Shown: in pieces, positions 44,342-53,506 of the stretch
Position numbering within the stretch: the stretch's first letter is position 1
How the letters are laid out: every line of letters begins with the position of its first letter
Assembly (NCBI GenBank): GCA_023402845.1
Contig: JAEYFP010000010.1
Location: forward strand, 62,001 to 126,000
Source of the DNA: Bacillota bacterium
GTDB lineage: Bacteria; Bacillota; Clostridia; Lachnospirales; Lachnospiraceae
DNA: 64,000 bases
Direction of reading: 5' to 3'
Position numbers and translations under genes: made by a program
Notes under the pieces: model-generated
What the model was told of the DNA's origin: nothing
The model's input: only the letters and a program-made list of their open reading frames with translations
Databases searched by the model: none

Positions 44342-45694
44342 CTACAATGTGAATTCTTTTTTTGTATCCTTCAGTGCTTCTTCCATTCTCTGCAGCACCG
44401 CATTCATCTGTTCTTCCGTAATAATCGCCGCCGGCTCAAATCGGATGCACTTCGCATTGACGAGCGTCCCCGCCGTCATAACACCTCTTGCAAACAAGCC
44501 CTTTGCGACCTCGTATCCTGCCTCACAGCTCACGAATTCCACCGCAAGCATCAAACCGGTTCCTCTCACGTCCATAATCAGCTCGGGATATTTTTCTTTG
44601 AGTGCCTTTAACCCCGCGATCAGATATTCCCCTTTTTCCTTGCATTGACCCGGTATATCATGATCGATCATATATTTGATCGTAGCCAGAGCCGCCGAAC
44701 AGCAGACCGGATTTCCGCCGAACGTAGGGGATCCGAGCAGCCATGGATTATCGATCAGCTCCTGCGTCCACATATGAGGCCGGCAGATAATGCCTGTGAT
44801 CGGCATGATTCCTCCTCCAAAAGCTTTTCCGAAGGTCAGAATGTCCGGAACAACATCCTCGGCCTCGCATCTCCACATCGTACCTGTACGGCCCATCCCG
44901 CATTGAATTTCATCAAAAATCAATGCTACTCCATATTCATCGCAAATACTGCGCAGTTCCTTTAAATATCCTGCCGGCGGAATCACGATCCCTGCTTCTC
45001 CCTGAATCGGTTCCACAATAATTGCAGCGACCTTTTCTCCGACAGCAGTCAAATTTCGGATCGCCTTTCTGGCATCCTCGGCATTGCCAAACTCCACATG
45101 CTGAACCTGCTGGATCATCGGCGTATAAGGAACTCTGTAGGTACTCTTTCCTCCCATGGAAATCGCCCCCATTGTTTTTCCGTGAAATGCCCCTACCATG
45201 GAAATATACCATCTTCCGCCGGTAGCAATTCTCGCAAGCTTCAGTGCCATTTCCACTGCCTCCGCACCGCCGTTTGTAAAGAAACATTTTTCCAGGTCTC
45301 CCGGCGTAATATCGGCTACCGCCTTTGCCAGATATCCTCTTAAGGGATCCAGCAGCTCCTGGGAATGCAGTGCCTGATGCTCAAGCTGCGCCTTGACCGT
45401 ATCCAAAATGTATGTATTTCGATGACCGCATGTATAAATACCAAAACCGCCTAAACAATCAATAAATTCCTCTCCGTACAGTCCTTCACACACGCCGTCA
45501 TGATCTCTCCATTCCAGCACTGCCGAATTTGTGGATACGGACTTTCTGTACTTCAGCCATCCCGGACTGACATACGTATCAAAGTATTCGACGGTTTCTT
45601 TCGTCATCGTCTCCTTTTCTTCTTCAGACAGCTCTTCACTGTGAATATATCCGATCACCTTTTCCAAATCCTTGCTTACCTGTTCAAAACTCAT
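44342..45694 (-). CDS. patA: Putrescine aminotransferase
   Basis: 450 residues that follow the E. coli PatA/YgjG sequence closely: YVSPGWLKYRKSVS, EFIDCLGGFGIYTCGHRN, LHSQELLDPLRGYLAK, EPIQGEAGIVIPPAGYL, DEIQCGMGRTG and GTLVNAKCIRFEPA. The PLP lysine is K290 in LTFGKAFGGG. It converts putrescine plus 2-oxoglutarate to 4-aminobutanal (pyrroline) plus glutamate. It is first in a three-gene unit, with AGGAGG before the ATG. The 181 bp upstream (45695-45875) hold its leader, with an imperfect hairpin at about 45750-45775 but no promoter I would trust. Confidence 0.93.
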   Translation of the reverse strand: MSFEQVSKDLEKVIGYIHSEELSEEEKETMTKETVEYFDTYVSPGWLKYRKSVSTNSAVLEWRDHDGVCEGLYGEEFIDCLGGFGIYTCGHRNTYILDTVKAQLEHQALHSQELLDPLRGYLAKAVADITPGDLEKCFFTNGGAEAVEMALKLARIATGGRWYISMVGAFHGKTMGAISMGGKSTYRVPYTPMIQQVQHVEFGNAEDARKAIRNLTAVGEKVAAIIVEPIQGEAGIVIPPAGYLKELRSICDEYGVALIFDEIQCGMGRTGTMWRCEAEDVVPDILTFGKAFGGGIMPITGIICRPHMWTQELIDNPWLLGSPTFGGNPVCCSAALATIKYMIDHDIPGQCKEKGEYLIAGLKALKEKYPELIMDVRGTGLMLAVEFVSCEAGYEVAKGLFARGVMTAGTLVNAKCIRFEPAAIITEEQMNAVLQRMEEALKDTKKEFTL

Positions 45695-45875
45695 ATAACT
45701 TCCTCCTATTTTCTGCTTATCTTTGACTTTCCTATGAAATGAAAAGGACGAAGCGGTCTGACGACTGCTCCGTTGCTTTCTAATACTACTTTACGCTTAG
45801 GCCGCAGGAAAAACAATACTATCCGGACACCATTTATCTACTTCTTTAGTACTATGCATAATTTTTTTTAATTAG

Positions 45876-47249
45876 TTACCATTCCCAGATTTTTAATGGC
45901 TCCCGATACATTTTTCCCGAATTTACTTCTTTTATTATTTTGCCCTCCACCGCCACAACTCCTCCGATAATGACTGCCGTGATTCCCTCCGGCCTTGTAT
46001 CGGTATCTCCAAAGCAGGGATATTGCGCTTTATCCTCGATTTCCTCCGGATCAAAAATTACCAGATCAGCGTCCGCACCCTCGGCGAGAATGCCTTTATC
46101 AGGAATATGAAAGCGCTTCGCCACCTGCCAGGTACAGCGGTCTATGGCATCCATCAGGGAGATCCGATTCTGCTCACGCAGCATTTGCTTAAAAAATTTC
46201 GGATAGGTGCCTGCATCCTGGGGATGACCCGGACGCCCCTTATCGTATTGTGTACCCGCGTCTGTTCCTACCATGACATAAGGACGCTCCAGTATTTCAT
46301 ACACCTCATATTCCTTTCCCACCATACCGATTCCGCTCTCATGCGGGTAATGATTTCTAAGCTCATAAAACATTTCCTTATTCAGGCGCTGTCCGCGATA
46401 CTTCCCTGTCCCGGCCACAATACAGCTGTAATCCCTGTTCCATTTTTCAAAACAGTCCTCATCAAATACGGCGCTTCCTATTTCGGTTGCAAATGCACTG
46501 TAAAGACCGCTGTCCACAGAAATATCAAGCCCTTCTCTCATGGCTGCTTCTATGATGTGAATTGCCTCTGCGGCCATCCCCAATCCAAACATATAAGTCA
46601 GATGGGAGATATTCACCGCCGCTCCCGTCTGTCTGCTGATATCAATCGCCTCCTGCAGAGAAGCCAGGCCGGCATAACAGTCTTTTCTTGTATGAATGGA
46701 AACGATTTTATGATAGGCCGCTGCCACCCGCGCCAGCTCCAACACCTCCTCAAAGGAACTTCCCGGTACATATTCGAGCCCGAAGGACAAGCCGTATACT
46801 CCGCTTTGCATAGCCTCTGTGGCAAGCTCCTTCATACGGGCAATCTGCTCCGGCGTCGAAGCGGCATAGCGGTCGGTATTTCCTGCAAGGACACGCAGCG
46901 TCGTATGTCCCACCTGCTCAAACTGATTAATCAGAAATCCCTGCCGCTCCTGCTGCGCTAAAAATTCCTCCAAATGCTCCGGCGAGTTTCCGCAGTTTCC
47001 GTTGATCACCGAAGTGACTCCCATTGCAGCCATCACCTTGGCGCAATCGGCATTCCCTTCCACATGTGCATGAGGATCAATAAATCCCGGGCAGACAATT
47101 TTCCCTTTTGCAGAAATAGTCGTTTTCCCTTCGATCTGTTCTCTTGTTATTTTGACAATCTTTCCTCCGCAAATTCCGACATTCGCGACGGTACTTCTTT
47201 TACTGCACGGATCCACCAAGGTTCCTTCCCTGATCACAATTTCAAACAT
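45876..47249 (-). CDS. D-aminoacylase-family amidohydrolase
   Basis: 457 residues of the N-acyl-D-amino-acid deacylase group. The metal motif is H60/H62 in GFIDPHAHVEG. The conserved metal-bridging Cys is in NGNCGNSP. Other motifs are VSIHTRKDC, VNISHLTYMFG and MVGTDAGTQYDKG. It would hydrolyse an N-acyl or cyclic amide bond. It begins 3 bp after the last permease gene of the first polyamine-type ABC operon, so its substrate probably arrives through that importer. An acylated amine or amino acid would fit. No signal peptide. Confidence 0.85.
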   Translation of the reverse strand: MFEIVIREGTLVDPCSKRSTVANVGICGGKIVKITREQIEGKTTISAKGKIVCPGFIDPHAHVEGNADCAKVMAAMGVTSVINGNCGNSPEHLEEFLAQQERQGFLINQFEQVGHTTLRVLAGNTDRYAASTPEQIARMKELATEAMQSGVYGLSFGLEYVPGSSFEEVLELARVAAAYHKIVSIHTRKDCYAGLASLQEAIDISRQTGAAVNISHLTYMFGLGMAAEAIHIIEAAMREGLDISVDSGLYSAFATEIGSAVFDEDCFEKWNRDYSCIVAGTGKYRGQRLNKEMFYELRNHYPHESGIGMVGKEYEVYEILERPYVMVGTDAGTQYDKGRPGHPQDAGTYPKFFKQMLREQNRISLMDAIDRCTWQVAKRFHIPDKGILAEGADADLVIFDPEEIEDKAQYPCFGDTDTRPEGITAVIIGGVVAVEGKIIKEVNSGKMYREPLKIWEW

Positions 47250-47252
47250 AAA

Positions 47253-48041
47253 CTAGCCCACCGCACCCTTTCTCAATTGTTTCACCTTGAAACCGGTATT
47301 GATACTGATGATAATCATCACAGTAAACATGATGATTGTCGACAATGCGTTTACCTCGGGCGTCACTCCCGTTTTCACCATGGAGAGAATTTTCAGAGGC
47401 AATGTTGTACTGCCCGGCCCCGTTACAAAAAAACTGATGATGACATCGTCCAGAGACAGGGAAAAGGATAACAGGGCGCCTGCTGCCACACCCGGCATAA
47501 TCAGGGGCAGCGTGATTTTAAAAAAAGTGATGATGCGGTTGGCTCCCAGATCCATTGCTGCCTCCTCAAGACACCTGTCAAACCCGGCAAGTCTTGCACG
47601 CACATTGATGACTACAAACGGGATACAAAAGGTAACATGCGAAAGAGTAATCGTTCCGATTCCAAGCTCCATGTGCAGGGAGGAATAAATACACAGAAGC
47701 GCCACACCTAATACAACCTCCGGTATGACAACCGGAATATACAAAAGCTGGTCAATCAGATTTTTTCCCTTAAACTGGTATTTACCGAGACCGATTGCCC
47801 CAAGCGTTCCTACAACCGTGGAAATCACCGTACTCAGCACCGCAATCAAAAGGCTGATCCAGAGAGATTCCATTAAGGTCCTGTTCTGAAAAAAGCTTCC
47901 GTACCAGTTCAGGGTAAAGCCTTCCCATACGATATTCATCTTGGATGTATTAAAGGAAAATAAAATTACCATGAAAATCGGAATATATAAAAACAGGAAC
48001 ACCAAAATAATAAACAGGTTTTGAAATAATTTTTTTGACAT
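47253..48041 (-). CDS. potC: Polyamine-type ABC permease, PotC-like
   Basis: 262 residues from the ATG at 48041, chosen because GGGAGG lies eight bases upstream; the in-frame GTG at 48050 is too close to that site. It has six membrane helices and the EAA loop EEAAMDLGANRIITFFKITLPLI that contacts the ATPase. It resembles PotC/PotI, the second permease of spermidine/putrescine importers. Its start lies one base after the stop of the partner permease. Substrate inferred from neighbours. Confidence 0.9.
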   Translation of the reverse strand: MSKKLFQNLFIILVFLFLYIPIFMVILFSFNTSKMNIVWEGFTLNWYGSFFQNRTLMESLWISLLIAVLSTVISTVVGTLGAIGLGKYQFKGKNLIDQLLYIPVVIPEVVLGVALLCIYSSLHMELGIGTITLSHVTFCIPFVVINVRARLAGFDRCLEEAAMDLGANRIITFFKITLPLIMPGVAAGALLSFSLSLDDVIISFFVTGPGSTTLPLKILSMVKTGVTPEVNALSTIIMFTVMIIISINTGFKVKQLRKGAVG

Positions 48042-48042
48042 C

Positions 48043-48918
48043 TCATACACCTCCCAGCTCGTCCATATTCCCGCCGTTGCGCTGATATGCCTTAACCAAA
48101 AGCAGGGTAATGATAATCAGGAACAGAGACAGGGACGCTCCAAGCGGCCAGTTTTTGGCTGTAATAAACTGATTTCTGATCAGGCTTCCCATCACGAGAA
48201 TCTTGCTTCCGCCCATCAGATCTATTACGAAAAACAAACCGAGTGTCGGAATAAAGGTCATAATCGTTCCCGCAAAAATACCCGGCATCGTCAGCGGCAG
48301 CGTCACTTTCCAAAATGTAGTAACCGGCTTTGCGCCCAGATCACTGCATGCCTCCAGCAAGGATTTATCCAGCTTTTCAATAGAACTGTACAAAGGCATA
48401 ATCATGAATGGAATCAGCGTATATACAAGTCCGATAATCGCTCCGGTGTTATTGTAAACAAGCTGCAGCGGATCCTTGATCAGGCCGAGCGCCATCAGAA
48501 TGCGATTGACCATTCCTTCCCGGCGCAGAAGATTAATCCAGGCAAACAGACGGATCAGGGAACTGATCATAAAAGGCACCATAACCAGAGCCATTAACAG
48601 CGTCTTTGTCACCGCGGACTTTTTTGCGACGAAATAGGCAAACGGATAGCCGATCAGGATGCAGAGCAGAGTCGTGATAAAAGCCATCAAAACGGATTGT
48701 CCGAAAACCTTCAAATTAGACAGTTCAAATACCTGCAGCAGATTTTCAAAAGTAAACCCGAGCTCTACTCCTCCATAAGTGCTTCTTTTCATAAAGCTGA
48801 TAATAAAAATATAAAGGAACGGGATCAGTACAAACAACAGCATCCAGGCAGACACCGGCCCTACCGTGACCAAAAATGCAGGATTTATTTTCTTTCTTTT
48901 TATACTCTTCTCTTTCAT
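48043..48918 (-). CDS. potB: Polyamine-type ABC permease, PotB-like
   Basis: 291 residues with six membrane helices and an EAA loop (LEACSDLGAKPVTTFWKVTL). The start MKEKSIKRKKINPAF is basic, as usual for PotB/PotH. It would pair with the PotC-like protein to form the membrane channel. It follows the ATPase gene by 19 bp and touches the next permease gene. Confidence 0.9.
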   Translation of the reverse strand: MKEKSIKRKKINPAFLVTVGPVSAWMLLFVLIPFLYIFIISFMKRSTYGGVELGFTFENLLQVFELSNLKVFGQSVLMAFITTLLCILIGYPFAYFVAKKSAVTKTLLMALVMVPFMISSLIRLFAWINLLRREGMVNRILMALGLIKDPLQLVYNNTGAIIGLVYTLIPFMIMPLYSSIEKLDKSLLEACSDLGAKPVTTFWKVTLPLTMPGIFAGTIMTFIPTLGLFFVIDLMGGSKILVMGSLIRNQFITAKNWPLGASLSLFLIIITLLLVKAYQRNGGNMDELGGV

Positions 48919-48937
48919 TTCTCTTCCTCCCTTCCCT

Positions 48938-50041
48938 TTATTGCGGATTCTCGACTGCCTGATAGACCTGATTGGCCGCCGAAGGAAGGACTACAGCGTC
49001 TTCCTTTTCCCAATAGAGATGGACGGACGTGCCTGCCGGAAATTCCTCAAGTTTCGGAGATTGATTAATCCGAAGCTCTTTGCCGTTTGCAAGCAGCACA
49101 ATCACCTTATGTACATTTCCGATGAATACATACTCCTTGATTACACCGGGACAATGGAACCCATCCACAGGCTGAAGCGACAGCTTCAGATTTTCCGGCC
49201 GAACCGAAATATCGACAATTTCACCGATTTTGGCCGTCTCATCAACTGCAGTGACACTTCCCGTCTCAAGCGTTACCTCGATCTCGTTTCCGTTCCTGCT
49301 GTTTACCGTGCCGTAAAACAGATTGGATTCCCCGATAAAGTCAGCGACGAATTTGGAATTCGGTCTGTTGTAAATATCCTTCGGACGATCAAGCTGCTCC
49401 AATACGCCTTCAGAAAGAATCGCAATCCGGTCGCTCATTGCCAGGGCCTCCTCCTGGTCATGTGTCACATAAATAAAGGTGATTCCCAGTTTTTTCTGCA
49501 GTCTCTTTAATTCAAACTGCATCTGCTTGCGCAGCTTTAAATCCAGTGCGCCCAGAGGTTCATCCAGCAAAAGCACCTTTGGTTGGTTAATCAGCGCTCT
49601 TGCAATTGCCACACGCTGCTTCTGGCCGCCCGAAAGCTGGTTCGGTTTTCGGTTCTCATATCCGATCAGCTGCACAAGCTCCAGCATCTCCCCGACTCTT
49701 TTATGGATTTCCCCTTTGGGTATTTTTTTTATACTGAGTCCGAAAGCAATATTTTCATAGATCGTCATATGCGGAAACAATGCATAATTTTGAAACACCG
49801 TATTGACCTCTCTGTGGTAAGGCTCTACTTCCTGAATTTCCTTGTCTTCAATATAAATATCGCCGGATGTCGGCCTCTCAAACCCGGCTATCATACGCAG
49901 CGTCGTTGTCTTGCCGCAGCCGGAGGGTCCGAGCATCGTAAGAAATTCTCCTTCAAAAATATCCATACTCAGGGATTTGACGACCCTGTTCTCTCCATAA
50001 TCTTTGCATACGTTTTCTATTCTGATCATTGCCTTTTTCAT
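48938..50041 (-). CDS. potA: Polyamine-type ABC importer ATPase, PotA-like
   Basis: 367 residues. Walker A GPSGCGKTTTL, Q-loop region NTVFQNYALFPHM, ABC signature LSGGQKQRVAIARAL, Walker B LLLDEPLGALD and switch His THDQEEA are all intact. A C-terminal TOBE domain (about 240-350) is typical of PotA and related importers. It energises the PotBC-like channel. The gap of 92 bp between the binding-protein gene and this one contains competing hairpins. Confidence 0.93.
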   Translation of the reverse strand: MKKAMIRIENVCKDYGENRVVKSLSMDIFEGEFLTMLGPSGCGKTTTLRMIAGFERPTSGDIYIEDKEIQEVEPYHREVNTVFQNYALFPHMTIYENIAFGLSIKKIPKGEIHKRVGEMLELVQLIGYENRKPNQLSGGQKQRVAIARALINQPKVLLLDEPLGALDLKLRKQMQFELKRLQKKLGITFIYVTHDQEEALAMSDRIAILSEGVLEQLDRPKDIYNRPNSKFVADFIGESNLFYGTVNSRNGNEIEVTLETGSVTAVDETAKIGEIVDISVRPENLKLSLQPVDGFHCPGVIKEYVFIGNVHKVIVLLANGKELRINQSPKLEEFPAGTSVHLYWEKEDAVVLPSAANQVYQAVENPQ

Positions 50042-50069
50042 GACTGTTCCCCGCTTTCCTTTTCCGTTT

Positions 50070-50112
50070 ATAAGGAAAGGACAAGAATGCTTTCCTTATA
50101 TTCTTGTCCTTT
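50070..50112 (-). repeat. Overlapping alternative hairpins between potD and potA
   Basis: One stem pairs AAAGGACAAGAAT with ATTCTTGTCCTTT (13 bp, 50076-50112). Another pairs ATAAGGAAAG with CTTTCCTTAT (10 bp, 50070-50099). The two share bases and exclude each other. No T-run follows. They could stabilise the upstream potD mRNA and lower expression of the downstream genes. Confidence 0.7.
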
Positions 50113-50133
50113 CATCCTTTGAAAACCGAAACT

Positions 50134-51195
50134 CTAGTTCTTCAGGTTGTTCCAAACATCCACAACCTTCGTCATATCGTCTCCAATATCCTTCAAATAC
50201 ACGATCTTGCCTCTTTCCTCTTCGGGCATATTCTTGATCGGATTGCTCTTATATGCCTCATCCAGATAATCCAATGCGGCTGTATTCGGATTGAAATAGG
50301 GGAAAACAGTAGAAATTAATGCGCTGTTTTCTGCATCCAAAATATAGTCAATCAGCTGATATCCGTTTTCCTTGTTCTTTCCCTCTTTTGCAATGGACAG
50401 CATGTCAAAACCAAAATAGACACCTTCCTCCGGATAAATTCCTACAATTGCAGGATTTTCATCCATTGCCAGCGCACACTCCGCACCGTAAATCAGACCG
50501 ATCGGACACTCTCCGTTAATCATCAGAGTCTTGGGTGAATCACCGTTAAACGCATGAATATTCGGTTTTAATTCATCCAGATATTCTGAGGCTCCCGCAA
50601 GCGCTTCATCACTCATATCATTAATATCATAGCCTGCCGCCATACTGGCCATACCGACAACCGCTCTTGCGTCATCTATGATAACAATGGAATCCGCATA
50701 CTCCGGATTTAACAGGTCTTTATAGCCCGTAATTTCATCCTGAATCACATCGGTATTCACTGCGATGACCGCATTGGCGCCCATATACGGGATTCCGTAC
50801 TTTCCTTCCGGATCATATTCATTGACCCGAAATTCCTCGCTGATGTTATCCAGATTGCTTAATTTGCTCAAATCCATCTCCTCAATAATGCCATCCTCAA
50901 GAAAAGCATTGTAATAACTCGTCCCGTCCATAATGACATCAAACGTATCTTTGGAGGAGGAAGTCACCTTTGCAAGCATTTCATCCATTGAAGAGTAATA
51001 CGTTACATTGACCTTAATTCCCGTTTCCGTCTCAAAATTATCAAACAATTCCTGCGGAATATATTCGGTCCAGCAAATAATATTTACTTCGCCCGGACCC
51101 TTTGCACCCTTACTGCCGCAGCCTGTGAGCATGACCGCCCCTAAAGCAGCGACCACACAAAGAAGAACCACCAATTTCTTCATTTTTTTTCTCAT
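50134..51195 (-). CDS. potD: Polyamine-type ABC binding lipoprotein, PotD-like (first)
   Basis: 353 residues from the ATG at 51195 (AAGGAGAG upstream). A lipoprotein signal ends in VMLTGC with lipid Cys C26. The start of the mature part (INIICWTEYIPQELFD-like) matches PotD/PotF, whose Trp and Tyr there line the amine pocket. The later pocket motif reads PEEGVYFGFDMLSI. The Asp that binds the amine is kept, but the aromatic residue corresponding to E. coli PotD Trp255 appears to be Gly. The specificity may therefore differ from spermidine. It is anchored to the outer face of the membrane. Confidence 0.88.
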   Translation of the reverse strand: MRKKMKKLVVLLCVVAALGAVMLTGCGSKGAKGPGEVNIICWTEYIPQELFDNFETETGIKVNVTYYSSMDEMLAKVTSSSKDTFDVIMDGTSYYNAFLEDGIIEEMDLSKLSNLDNISEEFRVNEYDPEGKYGIPYMGANAVIAVNTDVIQDEITGYKDLLNPEYADSIVIIDDARAVVGMASMAAGYDINDMSDEALAGASEYLDELKPNIHAFNGDSPKTLMINGECPIGLIYGAECALAMDENPAIVGIYPEEGVYFGFDMLSIAKEGKNKENGYQLIDYILDAENSALISTVFPYFNPNTAALDYLDEAYKSNPIKNMPEEERGKIVYLKDIGDDMTKVVDVWNNLKN

Positions 51196-51242
51196 AATAT
51201 CTCTCCTTTTCCTTTTGTTATAAAATCTTCTTGCACGGAGTG

Positions 51243-51308
51243 CTTTTGTGTAATAGGAGTACTTTCCTATTACACAAAAGACGCACAAGCTTATGCCTGT
51301 GCGTCTTT
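51243..51308 (-). terminator. Tandem overlapping hairpins after the PII gene
   Basis: An 11-bp stem AAAGACGCACA / TGTGCGTCTTT lies 18 bp after the PII stop. A 16-bp perfect stem CTTTTGTGTAATAGGA / TCCTATTACACAAAAG overlaps its end. Together they look like a terminator or attenuator between the PII gene and potD. No separate promoter for potD is obvious, so partial readthrough is likely. Confidence 0.7.
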
Positions 51309-51326
51309 ACACAATGAAACGATATC

Positions 51327-51677
51327 CTAAATTGCTTTATTGCCTCTTTCACCGGTTCTGATACGGACAACCTCTTCGATATTCCTTACAAAGATTTTTC
51401 CGTCTCCGGCATCTCCTGTTGCAACCTTCTCGCTGATTCTCGTAATCAGATCCTCAACTTTTGTATCCTCCACCACCACATTTACCTTAATTTTAGGAAG
51501 CAGATTAATATTCGTTTTAAAGCCCTTAATGACGTTTGTTCCTTCTCCTACGATGCCCCTCTGGGTTCCGCAGCCCATTACACTTGCTATTGTTACGCCG
51601 CCGCAGTGAAATTCATCCAGAATCTCCTTTACTATCTCAAGTCTTTCCGGTTTAATAATTACTTCCAGTTCTTTCAT
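51327..51677 (-). CDS. PII-family nitrogen signal protein
   Basis: 116 residues. It has the PII start (KELEVIIKPERLEIVKEIL), the ATP-site region GDAGDGKIFV and the C-terminal end VVRIRTGERGNKAI. The T-loop (about 37-62) is a few residues longer than in E. coli GlnB. It has no Tyr at the uridylylation position and reads GEGTNVIKGFKTN. PII proteins sense ATP/ADP and 2-oxoglutarate and usually control ammonium transport or glutamine synthetase. Here the neighbour is a polyamine-type ABC importer rather than amtB, so it may report nitrogen status to that system. Confidence 0.9.
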   Translation of the reverse strand: MKELEVIIKPERLEIVKEILDEFHCGGVTIASVMGCGTQRGIVGEGTNVIKGFKTNINLLPKIKVNVVVEDTKVEDLITRISEKVATGDAGDGKIFVRNIEEVVRIRTGERGNKAI

Positions 51678-51679
51678 TG

Positions 51680-51751
51680 CTATCCCTCTCTTTCCGCCAA
51701 AGCATCCATTTTCTTTTCCTCATTATAGAATTCCGGTTTTTTTGTGTCCAT
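51680..51751 (-). CDS. Possible 23-residue leader peptide upstream of the PII gene
   Basis: ATG, 22 further codons and TAG, ending two bases before the PII start codon, with GGGAGG three bases upstream of the ATG. That spacing is shorter than ideal. The peptide would be charged and hydrophilic (MDTKKPEFYNEEKKMDALAE, then REG), without a run of amino acids typical of attenuation. Translation through it would couple to the PII gene. It may be only chance. Confidence 0.35.
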   Translation of the reverse strand: MDTKKPEFYNEEKKMDALAEREG

Positions 51752-51832
51752 GCACCTCCCGACTTATTTTTATAATCCAAAAGAATAATAACTGCTTATT
51801 TTATAGTATTTCCATTGCTATTCAGCCAAAGG

Positions 51833-53470
51833 TTACTCAGCAACCTTTTTTTGAAAAACAAACCGCCCATCCATAACTGTTGCCAATATATCCGCATTTA
51901 CAATATCCTCTTTGGGTATTGTCAGCAGGTTACGGTCGATTACAGTGATATCCGCATATTTACCTGCTTCCAGTGTTCCTATTTTGTGCTCCATGCCTAC
52001 CGCATAAGCAGAGCCCCATGTATAGGCCCGTAAAGTCTGTGCTACAGTCAGGCACTCATCCGGCGTATACGGACCATACTGAACTCCGTTTAAGCCCTTG
52101 CGGGTAACCGCCTGATAAACATTCGGAATCGGTGTGTAATCGGCAATCGGAAAATCTGTTCCCAGAGCAAGTGCCGCATCCGTGTTCAGAATCGATCTAT
52201 GGACCCACTCATAATGGCTTCTCTCGATACCGCAGTGATTGATTTTATCAAATTCATCCAGCGGAAGATGAAGCGGCTGCATGGACGGAACAACATTCAG
52301 CTGTGCAAACCGTTGAATATCCTCCGGTCTGATCATCTCAATATGCTCAATGGTATTGCGCAGATTCCGCCTTTCATTTACCATGCCGGATGCTTCATAG
52401 GCATCCAGCAGGGCATGCACGGCATAGTCTCCGATGCAGTGCACCCTTGTTCCGTATCCGTGTGCATTTGCTTTCAGCACCCATTCTCTATACCGTTCCT
52501 CGGGATAATTCAGATAGCCCTTATCCTCTCTTCCCTCATACGGCTCTGTCATCGCCGCCGTATAGGTTGATGTGACTCCGTCCGCAAATGCTTTTAGACC
52601 TGCGATTTTCAACAAATCCGTATGATAAATGTCTTGATAGGCATCGATTTCCCCAATCCTTGAAGGATCGACATCCGTCCCAGGATACAGAAACAGCCGA
52701 ACGGTCAGCTCTCCTGCCTCCTCCATTTTCTTTACATGCCGGTAAACATCCGTAATTGCATCCGGCAGAACCGCACCCATTTCCGTAAAAGAGGTAATTC
52801 CCGCAGCATTCAGGCTTTTGACCATCCTTCTCTGCAAAAATTCCGCCTCCTCTGGCGGGAGCTTCGTATCATACTTTCTGCAAAGTGCATCTCCGCCTTC
52901 CCTGACAAGCCCGGTTGGTTCTCCGTTCGGAAAACGATCCACCGATCCGTATGCCGGTTCCCATTCGCTCATATAGCCGCTTTCCTTCAGAGCTGCTGTA
53001 TTCATCCACTCCGAGTGTCCGTCTACAGCCCGTAAATAAACGGGTGTATCCGGAAAATACCGGTCCAGGGAATGCTTTGTAGGAAACGGCGCATCATTCC
53101 AATAGGAGGGAAGCCAGCCATATCCAAAGTATCTCTCCAAGCCGGGATACCTTGCCGCAAACGCAACCATCATCTGGACACAGGCTTCTTCGGAATCGGC
53201 CTTGCTCAATTCCCCGCAAAAATGCTCGCTGGTCATCTGCGCGCCATCCATAAAATGCGCATGTGCATCTATAAAACCCGGCATAATCAAGCCTTCGGAA
53301 AACTCTCTGATCTGGGTGTCATTCCCTATCAGCGGTTCGATTTCTTCCCGCGTCCCAACAGCCAATATCTTTTTTCCCGCTATCGCAACCGCTCCGTAAA
53401 AAGTACGGTCAGTCGTCCCTGTAAATAAATTGCCGCAAAGCACAAGTGCGGCTTTTTTTCCTTCTGCCAT
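51833..53470 (-). CDS. YtcJ-like amidohydrolase
   Basis: 545 residues from the ATG at 53470 (AGGAGG ten bases upstream). It has the amidohydrolase-3 features GFIDAHAHFMDG (metal HxH), GHSEWMNTAALKESG, RVHCIGDYAVHALLDAYE, NTIEHIEMIRPED and GTDFPIADYTPIPN. Relatives hydrolyse amides of varied small molecules, but substrates are mostly unknown. It ends the second polyamine ABC operon, 36 bp after the aldehyde dehydrogenase. The first ABC operon ends in a different amidohydrolase, a parallel worth noting. Confidence 0.82.
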   Translation of the reverse strand: MAEGKKAALVLCGNLFTGTTDRTFYGAVAIAGKKILAVGTREEIEPLIGNDTQIREFSEGLIMPGFIDAHAHFMDGAQMTSEHFCGELSKADSEEACVQMMVAFAARYPGLERYFGYGWLPSYWNDAPFPTKHSLDRYFPDTPVYLRAVDGHSEWMNTAALKESGYMSEWEPAYGSVDRFPNGEPTGLVREGGDALCRKYDTKLPPEEAEFLQRRMVKSLNAAGITSFTEMGAVLPDAITDVYRHVKKMEEAGELTVRLFLYPGTDVDPSRIGEIDAYQDIYHTDLLKIAGLKAFADGVTSTYTAAMTEPYEGREDKGYLNYPEERYREWVLKANAHGYGTRVHCIGDYAVHALLDAYEASGMVNERRNLRNTIEHIEMIRPEDIQRFAQLNVVPSMQPLHLPLDEFDKINHCGIERSHYEWVHRSILNTDAALALGTDFPIADYTPIPNVYQAVTRKGLNGVQYGPYTPDECLTVAQTLRAYTWGSAYAVGMEHKIGTLEAGKYADITVIDRNLLTIPKEDIVNADILATVMDGRFVFQKKVAE

Positions 53471-53506
53471 CCGGACACCGCCTCCTTTCCCTTTTATCGC
53501 TGACAA

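Noticed and set aside
53471..53506. TTG start for the YtcJ-like amidohydrolase
   Set aside because: The ATG at 53470 has AGGAGG upstream; the added residues of the TTG start resemble no family N-terminus.
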